Below are positions 44,884-53,655 of a stretch of DNA of 64,000 bases, one piece after another. Origin of the DNA: Sphingomonas carotinifaciens (GTDB lineage Bacteria; Pseudomonadota; Alphaproteobacteria; Sphingomonadales; Sphingomonadaceae); the NCBI RefSeq assembly GCF_009789535.1, contig NZ_WSUT01000007.1:62001-126000 (forward strand). Direction: 5' to 3'. Under the pieces are notes generated by a model, which was not told the DNA's origin, did no database searches, and saw only the letters and a list, made by a program, of their open reading frames with translations. The position numbers and the translations under genes are program-made. Numbering within the stretch: position 1 is the first letter of the stretch; each line of letters opens with the position of its first letter.

Positions 44884-45743
44884 GCTACCACCTTCTCGCG
44901 GGCATAGGCCTGCGTACCTCGCGTGAAGACGACGTCACTCGGCAGGATCGCCTCGATCTCGATATCTGGTTCTTCTGCCAGTTCGGCGTAAAGCGGACCG
45001 AAATCGGTGTTGAGCGTCTGGTCGAGCAGCTGCTCGAAGCTGTCGATCACGAAGTAGTTCTGTTGAAAGTCGTCGATCCGGTATTTCGTCCGCATCAGAC
45101 GCCTGAGGTCGAAGCCGAGACGATTGGGCGACGGATCGTCCGTCGCGAAGGCCGACTCCGTGAAAGACGACACGATGCCGGCTCCGTAGAGTTTCAGACC
45201 TTCGCCCGACCGGATCAGCCCGAATTCGACCGTATACCAGTAAAGGCGGGCGAGCTTGTCGATCGCGCCCAACGCCGCCGCACGCTGACCACCTTGCCCG
45301 TAGGCTTGCATGTAGTCGGCAAACACCGGATGGGCGAGCAAGGGTACGTGCCCAAAAACGTCGTGGAAGACATCCGGCTCCTGAAGATAATCGAGCTGCT
45401 CCGGTCTACGGATAAAGTTGCCTGCCACGAAACGCCGATTGGCGAGATGATCGAAGAAGACATCGTCGGGTACCAGCCCGGGCACCGCAACCACCTGCCA
45501 ACCGGTTCGACGCATCAGCCGCTCGGACAGTTCCTCAAAGTTTGGAATTCCGGACCGGGACATGCGCAGGACGTCGAGCCCCTCCATGAACTCGTGCGTC
45601 ACTCGCCCGGGCAGAAGTCGTACCTGCCGGTCGAACAATGTGTCCCACGTCGCATGTTCTTCGGACGTGTAACGATTCCAAGCCTGTGGGATCGTCCAGT
45701 CGGCAGCGGCGTGGTCGGGGCGGGTAAGATTGTCTTCAGCCAT
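44880..45743 (-). CDS. phhA: Phenylalanine 4-monooxygenase
   Basis: A 287-residue bacterial-type phenylalanine hydroxylase without regulatory domain. The Fe ligands are the two His of PDVFHDVFGHVPLL and the Glu of LYWYTVEFGLI. It hydroxylates phenylalanine to tyrosine with tetrahydropterin and oxygen. First gene of the nine-gene minus-strand operon phhA-tyrB-hpd-hmgA-fahA-maiA-Rieske-SDR-phhB; the divergent Lrp-type gene is the likely regulator. Confidence 0.97.
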   Translation of the reverse strand: MAEDNLTRPDHAAADWTIPQAWNRYTSEEHATWDTLFDRQVRLLPGRVTHEFMEGLDVLRMSRSGIPNFEELSERLMRRTGWQVVAVPGLVPDDVFFDHLANRRFVAGNFIRRPEQLDYLQEPDVFHDVFGHVPLLAHPVFADYMQAYGQGGQRAAALGAIDKLARLYWYTVEFGLIRSGEGLKLYGAGIVSSFTESAFATDDPSPNRLGFDLRRLMRTKYRIDDFQQNYFVIDSFEQLLDQTLNTDFGPLYAELAEEPDIEIEAILPSDVVFTRGTQAYAREKVVA

Positions 45744-45807
45744 GCAGCGCAGGATCGCGGAAAGTTTCGGTGAATGCCTATCTTTTTCAGCCCAAAAACC
45801 TTAGTTA

Positions 45808-45824
45808 GCGAATTGGAATTTCGC
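45808..45824. promoter_or_regulatory. Palindromic operator candidate between phhA and the Lrp gene
   Basis: GCGAA and TTCGC are separated by 7 AT-rich bases in the 113-base divergent region. The arms and length resemble Lrp/AsnC-type operators, so both genes could be controlled from here. Pattern only. Confidence 0.5.
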
Positions 45825-45856
45825 ATAGACGCGCAAAGCCGAACTGGTGGTTTCAT

Positions 45857-46309
45857 ATGGATGCGATTGACCGGCGGATCGTCGCCTTACTTCAAAACGA
45901 TGCTACGCTAAGCCACGCTGACCTCGCAGAGCGAGTCGGCGCGTCGTCAGCGTCGTGCTGGCGCCGTGTGAAGGCGCTCGAGGCCGCGGGGGTCTTCACG
46001 CGCACGGTTAGACTCGTCGATCCGACCGCAGTCGGGAGAGGTGTAAACGTCCTCTGTAACATCCGAATGCGCAGCCACGCCGCCGATTCTAGACAGAGTT
46101 TTGAACGGTTCGTGCTGTCGCAGCCAGAGGTAGTCGAGTGTTTTTCGATGTCGGGAGACTGGGACTATCTGCTTCGTGTCGTCGTGGCCGACGTTGCGGC
46201 CTACAATACCTTTCTCATGCAAACACTTCTCGGCCATCCATCAGTTGCTGGCGGCTCCTCTCATTTTGCTCTGGACATGACCAAATATACGACCGCGTTG
46301 CCAACGTAA
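45857..46309 (+). CDS. Lrp/AsnC-family regulator of the Phe/Tyr operon
   Basis: 150 residues: an AsnC-type helix-turn-helix at the N-terminus (MDAIDRRIVALLQNDATLSH, then LAERVGASSASCWRRVKALEAAG) and an RAM effector domain (VVECFSMSGDWDYLLRVVVAD). Such proteins sense amino acids and act as octamers. Divergent position to phhA with a shared 113-base control region makes it the probable phenylalanine/tyrosine-responsive activator, replacing the PhhR/TyrR type known from pseudomonads. Confidence 0.9.
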   Translation: MDAIDRRIVALLQNDATLSHADLAERVGASSASCWRRVKALEAAGVFTRTVRLVDPTAVGRGVNVLCNIRMRSHAADSRQSFERFVLSQPEVVECFSMSGDWDYLLRVVVADVAAYNTFLMQTLLGHPSVAGGSSHFALDMTKYTTALPT

Positions 46310-46461
46310 GGCCGCAATTGCCCCGGATCGTCAGATCATATTGGCGAGACTGACGTCGCTATCATGTCGCCATGCAAGCCAGCTATCTGCCTTCATCGTT
46401 GCGCTGAGCCCTACCGCCAATTGGACTGGAGCGGCCGACGCTTGGCCGAGCAGTCGCCATC

Positions 46462-47607
46462 CTATCCAACGATTCCCAAGGGACGACGGTGGCCTTGCTC
46501 GACCAATGCCTCCTCGAGCGCGTCCAAACCCGCTACCAACTCCGGCAGGGGGCGTCCGAAGCCGAGCCGCACGTGACCTGCCTCGCCGAAGAATTCTCCA
46601 GGGGCGACGATAACATTCGACTTGGCGAGCAGCGCTTCTGAGAACGCGCGGGTGTTGCGCACCCCGATTAGTTTGGGAAAACAGATGCACCCGAACTCGG
46701 GGAGTTCGCCAGCAATCAATCCCCGCGAGCGCCATGTGTCGAAGCGGCGAACCATCTCTTCGCGCGCAGGCCTCAATATCGCGTCACCCACCGCCCGAAA
46801 TTGCGCCGCTCGCTCCAGGACGAGCGCGGCCACGGCATGCGCAAGGTTGGAAATTCCGAAATCCTGCCGCTCGCTAAGATCGCGAAGCGGCTCGATCACT
46901 GCGGGCGCTGCGACCAGCCAACCGCATCGCAGCGTGCTCAAGCCGAAAATTTTAGTAAGGCTGTTGATGCTGATGAAGTTGGGCGAATAGCCGACCGCGG
47001 CTTTTGACGAAACCAGTGGAGCCGCATAGTCGCTATAGACTTCGTCGACAGCAACCAGGATGCCGTGTCGCTCTGCCAGTTCGACAAGCGCATTCAGCTC
47101 TTCGGTACTTAATGTCGCACCTGACGGGTTATGCAGATTCGATAGCATGATCAGCTTCGTATCTGGCGTGATTTGTTGTGCGATTGCCTCGACGTTGGCA
47201 GCGAAACCTTGCTCAGCAGCTCGACGAAAGTAGGACACATGGGCACCGGCCGAGCGTGCCAACTCGCTGAACAAGTCGAAGCCCGGCGTTTCGACTATTA
47301 CGTGATCGGCCTTCGACAGCAATCCTCGACAGATGAGGGAGAGGGCACCCGTGGCGCCCGTGGTGCAAATAATTTGCTCGCGCGGCAACTCGTAGCGTGT
47401 GGCCAATAGTTCAAGGACGAACGGATTGCCGCCGTTGAACGCGCTCGTATATCGCGACGTCACCGGGCGACGAAAGCCGTCCTCGATGGTCTGCTGTAGC
47501 AGATTGGCAGGCTCTGGAACGGAGCTGTCGAAAAGTGGAATCGTTCGAGCGTGGCTGCGCTTCCGCCCGATCACGCCACGCACCCATTGCGCGTAAGTCT
47601 CATTCAT
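46462..47607 (-). CDS. Aminotransferase class I/II
   Basis: A 381-residue fold-type I PLP enzyme from the ATG at 47607 (MNETYAQWVRG); the frame further up looks non-coding. Motifs are TGATGALSLICRGLL, LSNLHNPSGA (Asn for PLP), VAVDEVYSDY and the Schiff-base Lys in NSLTKIFGLSTLRCGW. The C-terminal GHVRLGFGRP gives the substrate-carboxylate Arg. Substrate unknown; it lies between the aromatic operon and the peptide island and could feed either. The 150 bases after its stop hold nothing recognisable. Confidence 0.85.
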   Translation of the reverse strand: MNETYAQWVRGVIGRKRSHARTIPLFDSSVPEPANLLQQTIEDGFRRPVTSRYTSAFNGGNPFVLELLATRYELPREQIICTTGATGALSLICRGLLSKADHVIVETPGFDLFSELARSAGAHVSYFRRAAEQGFAANVEAIAQQITPDTKLIMLSNLHNPSGATLSTEELNALVELAERHGILVAVDEVYSDYAAPLVSSKAAVGYSPNFISINSLTKIFGLSTLRCGWLVAAPAVIEPLRDLSERQDFGISNLAHAVAALVLERAAQFRAVGDAILRPAREEMVRRFDTWRSRGLIAGELPEFGCICFPKLIGVRNTRAFSEALLAKSNVIVAPGEFFGEAGHVRLGFGRPLPELVAGLDALEEALVEQGHRRPLGIVG

Positions 47608-47782
47608 CGGGACCTGCTCGTCAATCACGGCGCCTGGTTCTTCCTGCTTCTGCGTAACAGTCAGGGGTCGCCCGCGACCTTGAATAGGCGGGCGACGATC
47701 CCCTCGAGCGACGTCTCCGTGCCCGAGGGGTTTGGCTGACCGATCGCTTAGATCGAGGGTCAAGCCGTCGATATGGCCGGGG

Positions 47783-49999
47783 TCAGAAGTTGAACGATAT
47801 CAACCCGCCGACCGACCTCGGCTGCACGATGCTGCCAGTATAGGGGTTCCCGCTTGTCGAAACCGAGATGATGCCCTTCGAGTCCGTGATATTCCTCGCA
47901 TACAGGGAGAAGGAGATGCCGTGCGACTCGATTCCGGCGCGGAGATCGAGCGTCGCATAGCCCCGCGAGTAGCCACGCGGGTCTCCTTCTGCTGGGAACT
48001 CAGCGAAATGCGGCCCGACGTAACTCAACGTCGTCCCTAGGTTCGCGTTCAACTCCGGAGTGAGTACGAAGGATTGGTCGAACGAAAGGTTGCCCGACCA
48101 CCTTGAGGATAGAGGGAGGCGGTCGCCTGCCAGGCCGATGGTCTGACCAACAAGGGCATCGCGCAGCGCCGCGTCGATGTATGCACCATTTGCGGCAAGC
48201 ACTCCGCCCTTCCAAGCGTTGTAGCTGACCTCGACTTCTGCGCCTCGGCTACGCGCCCTCCCGCCATTGTCGGTGAATGCGACCTGCGTATCGGCATCGA
48301 TCGAGAGCAGCTGGATGTTTCGCCAGTCGATCCAGAAGCCGGAAGCTGAAAACACGAGCTTTCGGTCGAGTACGCTCCCTTTCAGGCCGATTTCATAATT
48401 CGTCGTTCTGTCGGGCTCATAGGTCAGATTGTTCGGGGTCAGCCCTGAGTTTGGGCCTCCGGGGCGATACCCGGTCGCCACACGCCCATAGAGATTGAGA
48501 TTGGCGTTGATTTTGTATTGCGGCGACAACAACCACGTCCAACTGCTGTCGCTCGATCGGACATCGGAATCCTCGGCGCCCTGCAGGAGGGCAAGAGGAC
48601 CCGTGGCTGTCTGGATCGAACGCTGCCGATTGTCAGCGTAGCGTAGTCCGCCTTGAAGGCTCAGTTTGTCCGTGAAATTGTAAGTAGCGTCGGCGAAGCC
48701 CGCGATCTCGCGGAACCGATATGGTGACGGCGTGTCGAAAACAGTGGCGTCAACGGCGTTCGTCGTAGGGTTGATGGCGAGAAGCGTTTGGTTCGAGAGA
48801 GCCTTGTCGTAGTTGTAGAAGGCGCCGACGAGCCACTCCAGCTTCTGGCCGGGGTTTGAAGCCAGTCGAACCTCCTGTGAAAATCGATTCGTGTTCGAAA
48901 ACTGGGTGAGATCCGCTCGATCACCGGCAATGGGCAAGCCGAAAACGCGCTGAATGACGCCAAGCACGGGCGCAAATATGAAGGTGAGGTCGTTGTTCAA
49001 CGAGTAGCGGCTTTGTGTATAGCCGGTGATCGATGACAATGTACCGAAACCGAGGTCCGCATCGATGCGCCCGGTGTAGAGGCGCACGCGAGTACTGTAG
49101 ATTGGAAGCGTCCGACTGAAGTTGTTTGTAGCGGACCCAACTAACGGCCGGAAGTCTCCGTTCAGCCCGATTGTAGTGCCGCCCTGACCGCGAAGTTCCT
49201 GATCAAGAAACGATAGATTGATCGATAGACCGTCGACCGGCTTGATGAACAGCGCCGCTCGCCCGCCGTAGCTTCGGTTCGTGTTCGCGGCATTCTGCGG
49301 ACCCGACTGAAGGGCGGTATAATCCAGATAGCCGGGTGCCCTGCGATAGAAACCGCTCAGACTGATGCCAACACGATCTTCGATGACGGGGATGTTCAAT
49401 GCACCGCGCGTTGAATAACCCGATCCGCCATCCAGAACGACCTCTGAACCAGCCTCGATACGACCGGAGAATTTATTCGGATCTGGCGTCACGGTTTCGA
49501 ACTTCAGCAGACCGCCGAGGCTGCTCGCTCCGTAGAGTGTCCCTTGCGGACCACGCAGAACGGCGACGTTCTTGAGGATGGCAGGATCGAGGTCGGGCGC
49601 GATCTGGCCGCCGACAGGGAATGGAACGTCATCGATGGTGATGCCAACCGTCGGATTACCGCCGACGTCCGCGCTGACCCCGCGGATCGCCAGCGTAGTC
49701 TGACCAGCGCCGCCAGTATATTGAAGGCCGGGGATCCGCGTGAAAAACTCGCGGATAGTTGTCAGGTTCTGACTTACGAGAACGTCGGAGTCGATCTGGG
49801 TTACCGAGAGCGGAACATCGATCAATCGTTCGTTACGCTTCTGGGCGGTGACGATGATATCGGCTACGCCTTCCGTCCCATCGACTCCGGTCTGTTGATC
49901 CGTCGCTGGCAGATCAGAGGTGGATTGTGCCTTGGACTCTTGGACGATTGCGGTCGAAAGAGCAGTCGAGAGTGCAAGTATGTACAAGGTCCTCATCAT
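47783..49999 (-). CDS. TonB-dependent receptor of the peptide island
   Basis: 738 residues from the ATG at 49999 with AGGGG just upstream. It has a signal peptide ending near SKAQ and a TonB-box-like DIIVTAQKRNERLIDVPLS. In the plug come IRGVSADVGG, ITIDDVPFPVGGQ and VLRGPQGTLYGASSLGG, with a long barrel ending in Phe. This is the sphingomonad type often used for peptides, glycans or xenobiotics. The neighbouring permease and peptidases point to a peptide or amino-acid conjugate as substrate (inference). Confidence 0.93.
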   Translation of the reverse strand: MMRTLYILALSTALSTAIVQESKAQSTSDLPATDQQTGVDGTEGVADIIVTAQKRNERLIDVPLSVTQIDSDVLVSQNLTTIREFFTRIPGLQYTGGAGQTTLAIRGVSADVGGNPTVGITIDDVPFPVGGQIAPDLDPAILKNVAVLRGPQGTLYGASSLGGLLKFETVTPDPNKFSGRIEAGSEVVLDGGSGYSTRGALNIPVIEDRVGISLSGFYRRAPGYLDYTALQSGPQNAANTNRSYGGRAALFIKPVDGLSINLSFLDQELRGQGGTTIGLNGDFRPLVGSATNNFSRTLPIYSTRVRLYTGRIDADLGFGTLSSITGYTQSRYSLNNDLTFIFAPVLGVIQRVFGLPIAGDRADLTQFSNTNRFSQEVRLASNPGQKLEWLVGAFYNYDKALSNQTLLAINPTTNAVDATVFDTPSPYRFREIAGFADATYNFTDKLSLQGGLRYADNRQRSIQTATGPLALLQGAEDSDVRSSDSSWTWLLSPQYKINANLNLYGRVATGYRPGGPNSGLTPNNLTYEPDRTTNYEIGLKGSVLDRKLVFSASGFWIDWRNIQLLSIDADTQVAFTDNGGRARSRGAEVEVSYNAWKGGVLAANGAYIDAALRDALVGQTIGLAGDRLPLSSRWSGNLSFDQSFVLTPELNANLGTTLSYVGPHFAEFPAEGDPRGYSRGYATLDLRAGIESHGISFSLYARNITDSKGIISVSTSGNPYTGSIVQPRSVGGLISFNF

Positions 50000-50200
50000 A
50001 ATCCCCTTCCTGCCGCGCTCGGCCACGAATATGATCAGTTGTTCTATCGGTGAATTTGCGAACCCCTGGCGTTACCGGGAGTTCGCCCATCTCCGTTGAT
50101 GACGGATTGAGTACGACCTTGGCGCAAGAAGAGTATTGCGAAGATCGTGACCGGGGCGAAAAGTTTATGCGATCACGGTTGTGGTACGCCTGCCTCGGGA

Positions 50201-51523
50201 CTATCTTCCGTCGCGGCGAGAGGCCCGCTTATTGAGAGCTGCGTTCCTCACCAGCCAGTAAAGGACACCGACTCCCAGCCACGCAGCAACCAGACCGTAG
50301 GGACGCACGTCGGCACCGACGCCCGCGACCATGATGATGAGCGCCGCGATCGTCCCCGACGTGCCGACGATGCGGATGGTGCGGGGAGTGAAGGTCGGCG
50401 TGTCGCTGTGAAGCTCAGGATGACGGCTCGCAACGCGGACGGCGGACAGAGAGCAGGCCGCATATTTCAGCATGGTCGGAATATTCACCGCGAGCAGGAG
50501 AAACACCAAGCTCGACGGCAGCAGCAGGCCCAAAACGGCCAGGCCGTAGGCCAGCACGACCGCTAGATAAGGAGTGTGAAAGCGTGCGTGCACTGCCGCT
50601 AGGCGCGCAGGCAATATGTCGGTCCGCGCCATTGCGAACAGGCTGCGAGAGAAAACGAGCGCGATGGCGTTCATCGTCTTGAGGATTGATATCGCCGCCG
50701 CTCCTACAATGAGCGGCACGGCGAGGTGTCCGAGCGGTACCGCGGCTGCATCGAGCAGGGGTGCTTTGCTTGCTGCCAGCTCTTCCGGCCCCACCACGCC
50801 GAGCGCGGTGGCAGCTACCGAGCCATAAACCAAGACAGTGAGCGCGATGGCGCCAGCGATACCAAGCGGGATTGTGCGACGGGGATTTCGGACTTCATCG
50901 CCTATCTCGACCGCTGCCTCGATACCAAGGAAAAGGCTGATCATCAGAGGGACACAGGCGGCGATAGCTGCCCCGCCGCTTGCTGTGACGGGCCCGATCA
51001 TCGAAGCGCTGGCCACGGTCGCGCCGCTCGCTACGAAGAGGGCAAGAACCGCAAGCAGCAAAACCATCAGCAGCGACTGGAGCTTCGCGCTTACACCAAC
51101 CCCAAACAGGTTTAGCGAAAAGATGCCCGTCAACGCGACAAACATCATCGGCTTGGCTGGTACCTGCACGACCATCGACAAATAGTTTGCCAGAACTTGG
51201 CCCAGAACGACCAAGGCGCTGACGTTCGCTAGGATACGCATCCACACGATTGCAAAGCCGGCGAACGGATGGAGAAAACGCCTGGGCCATTCGTATGAGG
51301 CACCGGATACCGGCACTGCAGAAGCAAGATAAGAATAGGCGATTGCGAAGAGGAGCATAGGTAGCGCGGCAAAAACCATTGCTACCAGCAATCCTGATCC
51401 AGCAACCTGAGCGGCAGGCTGAAGGACAGAGAAGATTGAGACACCGATGGCAGTTCCGGCGCCGAAGGTCACTACTCCGATCACGCCTACGTCTCGTTTC
51501 AGCGTGGCCTCACCCGTTGCCAT
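50201..51523 (-). CDS. APC-superfamily amino acid permease
   Basis: 440 residues starting MATGEATLKRDVGVIG after GAGGACAG. There are ~12 membrane helices; helix 1 carries the APC signature FGAGTAIGVSIFSVLQP and later ISLFLGIEAAVEIGDEVRNPRRTIP, a typical loop 6-7. It imports an amino acid or dipeptide across the inner membrane. The next gene upstream (amidohydrolase) ends 47 bases before its start, so the two are probably co-transcribed. Confidence 0.9.
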   Translation of the reverse strand: MATGEATLKRDVGVIGVVTFGAGTAIGVSIFSVLQPAAQVAGSGLLVAMVFAALPMLLFAIAYSYLASAVPVSGASYEWPRRFLHPFAGFAIVWMRILANVSALVVLGQVLANYLSMVVQVPAKPMMFVALTGIFSLNLFGVGVSAKLQSLLMVLLLAVLALFVASGATVASASMIGPVTASGGAAIAACVPLMISLFLGIEAAVEIGDEVRNPRRTIPLGIAGAIALTVLVYGSVAATALGVVGPEELAASKAPLLDAAAVPLGHLAVPLIVGAAAISILKTMNAIALVFSRSLFAMARTDILPARLAAVHARFHTPYLAVVLAYGLAVLGLLLPSSLVFLLLAVNIPTMLKYAACSLSAVRVASRHPELHSDTPTFTPRTIRIVGTSGTIAALIIMVAGVGADVRPYGLVAAWLGVGVLYWLVRNAALNKRASRRDGR

Positions 51524-51570
51524 GTCTGTCCTCACCAAAATGTCGAATTCAGGATTGTCTGCGCGCCTAC

Positions 51571-53655
51571 TCAATCGTCATGGTCATCCCTTGGCCAACC
51601 GAAGAGGGCGCCGGTTGACCCGCCGACCCCGCCATTTGTAAGATCGGGACGTGCCGGCACGATCGTGGGCGGTGAGGCGAATGGCCGAATGCCAAGGGAT
51701 TCATAGATTTCAGACGGCAGGTAGACGGTGCCGCCCCGCATCACCATCTTGGGTCGCTTGATCGCGTTGATATTGCTGCTCGGGTCGCCCGCGACCAGCA
51801 CCAAGTCGGCCAGTTTGCCCCTCGCGATCGTGCCGCCCCTGTCCGCGCGACCCAGATAGGTTTCGCAGTCCAGCGTGGCTGCCTTGAGTGCCTCCGCGGG
51901 CGTCATGCCCGCCATCGTGTAAAGCTCGACCTCACGTTGAAGCGTGAACCCCGTCGTATCATCCGTTCCGGGCAGGAGCTGGATGCCGTTGCGGTGCAGC
52001 AGCCGCATCACGTCGAGCATCTTATCGAACGCTGCGTGATAGGCTTGGTCGTCGCCGGCATTTCTTAGTGGCACGAACGTGCGTTTACGATAGCGCTGAT
52101 AGCCAATCGGCAAATGATCAAGATTGTCGATGTCGGCAGTCTCGACCTGTCTGGCACGACTGAGCATCAGTCGTTCCAAGGTGACGGCGGTGGTATCAAG
52201 CGAAACGGTGTTCGCCTTCATCAGCGCTATGGTATTTCGCACCGGCCCGCTCGACAGGTCTAAGGCGGGCGTTCGCGTCATCGCAGTAAGCCGCAGGGGG
52301 GTGCGAGTGTCCTCTTTGCTCTCGTCGAGCACCCAACCGAGCATCAATTGGTTGATATGTGCGATCGTGTTGTATCCGTCGCGAATTACCCGATCAGGTG
52401 AATCGAACGCGGGAACATGACCGGTTACGCCCATTCCCAGCCGCTTCGCTTCCTCCGCCAGCGGCTTCACAAGATCGGGGTTCATCGAATTGTAGAGTTT
52501 TATTTGAAAGTAGTTGCGATCGGCATACCAGCGGACGGCCTTCAGACCTTCGTCCAGCGTAGCCACGACAAAGCCGTTACGCGCCGAATAGGGGCTCCGT
52601 CCTTCGATGAAGCCGGTGGGAACGATGCGCGGGCTGGATATTGCCCCGTCCTCAACCGCAGGCAGCAACGCTTGCAGAAATGCGTTGTTATTACCCATGT
52701 CGCGGGTCGTCGTGACACCGGCCGCGAGGTAGAATAGCCCGGAGTCGATCGTGGTATGGGAGTGCATGTCGTGCAGTCCCGGATAGACCGTGCCGCCATC
52801 GCCCTCGATAGCCGTCTCTCCGTCGGGCACAGGCCCACCGTCGCCAGGAAGGACCGCGCTGATCGCGTCGCGCATAACGACGATCGTCGAAAGCGGGCCG
52901 CGTCTGCCTGTGACTGGATCGAAGATGTGGACGTTGCGGATGCGGATTGGGCCGTCATAACGGTGCGCTACTTTGGCACTGATCGCCCGCACGCGATCGC
53001 TTTCAAGTGAGGCGGCGAGCTTCATGAGGTCCGCAGCGCGCGTCTCCAGCCCGGCGCGGATGGTGACACTTGCGTCTCCGAAAGCCGCGAACAATCGCCC
53101 GGTCTTGTCCAGCATCACGTAGCTGGGTCTTAGATCGACCCCGTCTAGCCGATAGACGGTGACGCTCACTCCGGCGATGGTAGTTGAGCGAATGCGAGCG
53201 AGCTTGAGCTTGCCGCCTGGCAGCACATCCAGTGATCGTCCGCCCGCAGCAAGAGCAGCGCGAGCGTAGATGCCGTTCGCCCACGGGCTGGTGTCATTTA
53301 CGACGTACAGCGGCGGCTTCGCGGCTGAGAGGCTACCCTGATCCGCCTGGCTGGTCCACGTCGCCGTTCCGTTCGCCCAAGCGAACCGCTCCACGACGGG
53401 GCCGCCCATCAACGACGTACCGACGATATTCCAGCTTACGGGAATGCCGTCAGGACCAAGGACAATGTCTTCTCGATGTTTGGGCCCCCGACCATTGTCA
53501 TCGACGCGGTAATCCACTGAAACGCGCCGACCATCCGACACCGCGACCACCGAGCCGATAGTCTCGCCGTTGCGAACGACTGATAGTCTTTCGGTTGTGG
53601 CTGACAACGCCGGCGTAGCGACACCTGCGAGGATGAAGGCGAGCAGGCGCGTCAC
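51571..53655 (-). CDS. Exported amidohydrolase-family protein
   Basis: 694 residues with a signal peptide (LLAFILAGVATPALSA). An N-terminal beta-rich domain of ~220 residues is followed by a metal-dependent amidohydrolase: HxH in PGLHDMHSHTTID, a later GVTGHVPAF, NTIAHINQL and the Asp in LLPGTDDTTGF. Family members act as imidazolonepropionases, Xaa-Pro dipeptidases or similar. Acting in the periplasm next to peptidases, a dipeptidase-like activity is plausible. It overlaps the S10 gene upstream by 4 bases. Confidence 0.88.
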   Translation of the reverse strand: MTRLLAFILAGVATPALSATTERLSVVRNGETIGSVVAVSDGRRVSVDYRVDDNGRGPKHREDIVLGPDGIPVSWNIVGTSLMGGPVVERFAWANGTATWTSQADQGSLSAAKPPLYVVNDTSPWANGIYARAALAAGGRSLDVLPGGKLKLARIRSTTIAGVSVTVYRLDGVDLRPSYVMLDKTGRLFAAFGDASVTIRAGLETRAADLMKLAASLESDRVRAISAKVAHRYDGPIRIRNVHIFDPVTGRRGPLSTIVVMRDAISAVLPGDGGPVPDGETAIEGDGGTVYPGLHDMHSHTTIDSGLFYLAAGVTTTRDMGNNNAFLQALLPAVEDGAISSPRIVPTGFIEGRSPYSARNGFVVATLDEGLKAVRWYADRNYFQIKLYNSMNPDLVKPLAEEAKRLGMGVTGHVPAFDSPDRVIRDGYNTIAHINQLMLGWVLDESKEDTRTPLRLTAMTRTPALDLSSGPVRNTIALMKANTVSLDTTAVTLERLMLSRARQVETADIDNLDHLPIGYQRYRKRTFVPLRNAGDDQAYHAAFDKMLDVMRLLHRNGIQLLPGTDDTTGFTLQREVELYTMAGMTPAEALKAATLDCETYLGRADRGGTIARGKLADLVLVAGDPSSNINAIKRPKMVMRGGTVYLPSEIYESLGIRPFASPPTIVPARPDLTNGGVGGSTGALFGWPRDDHDD

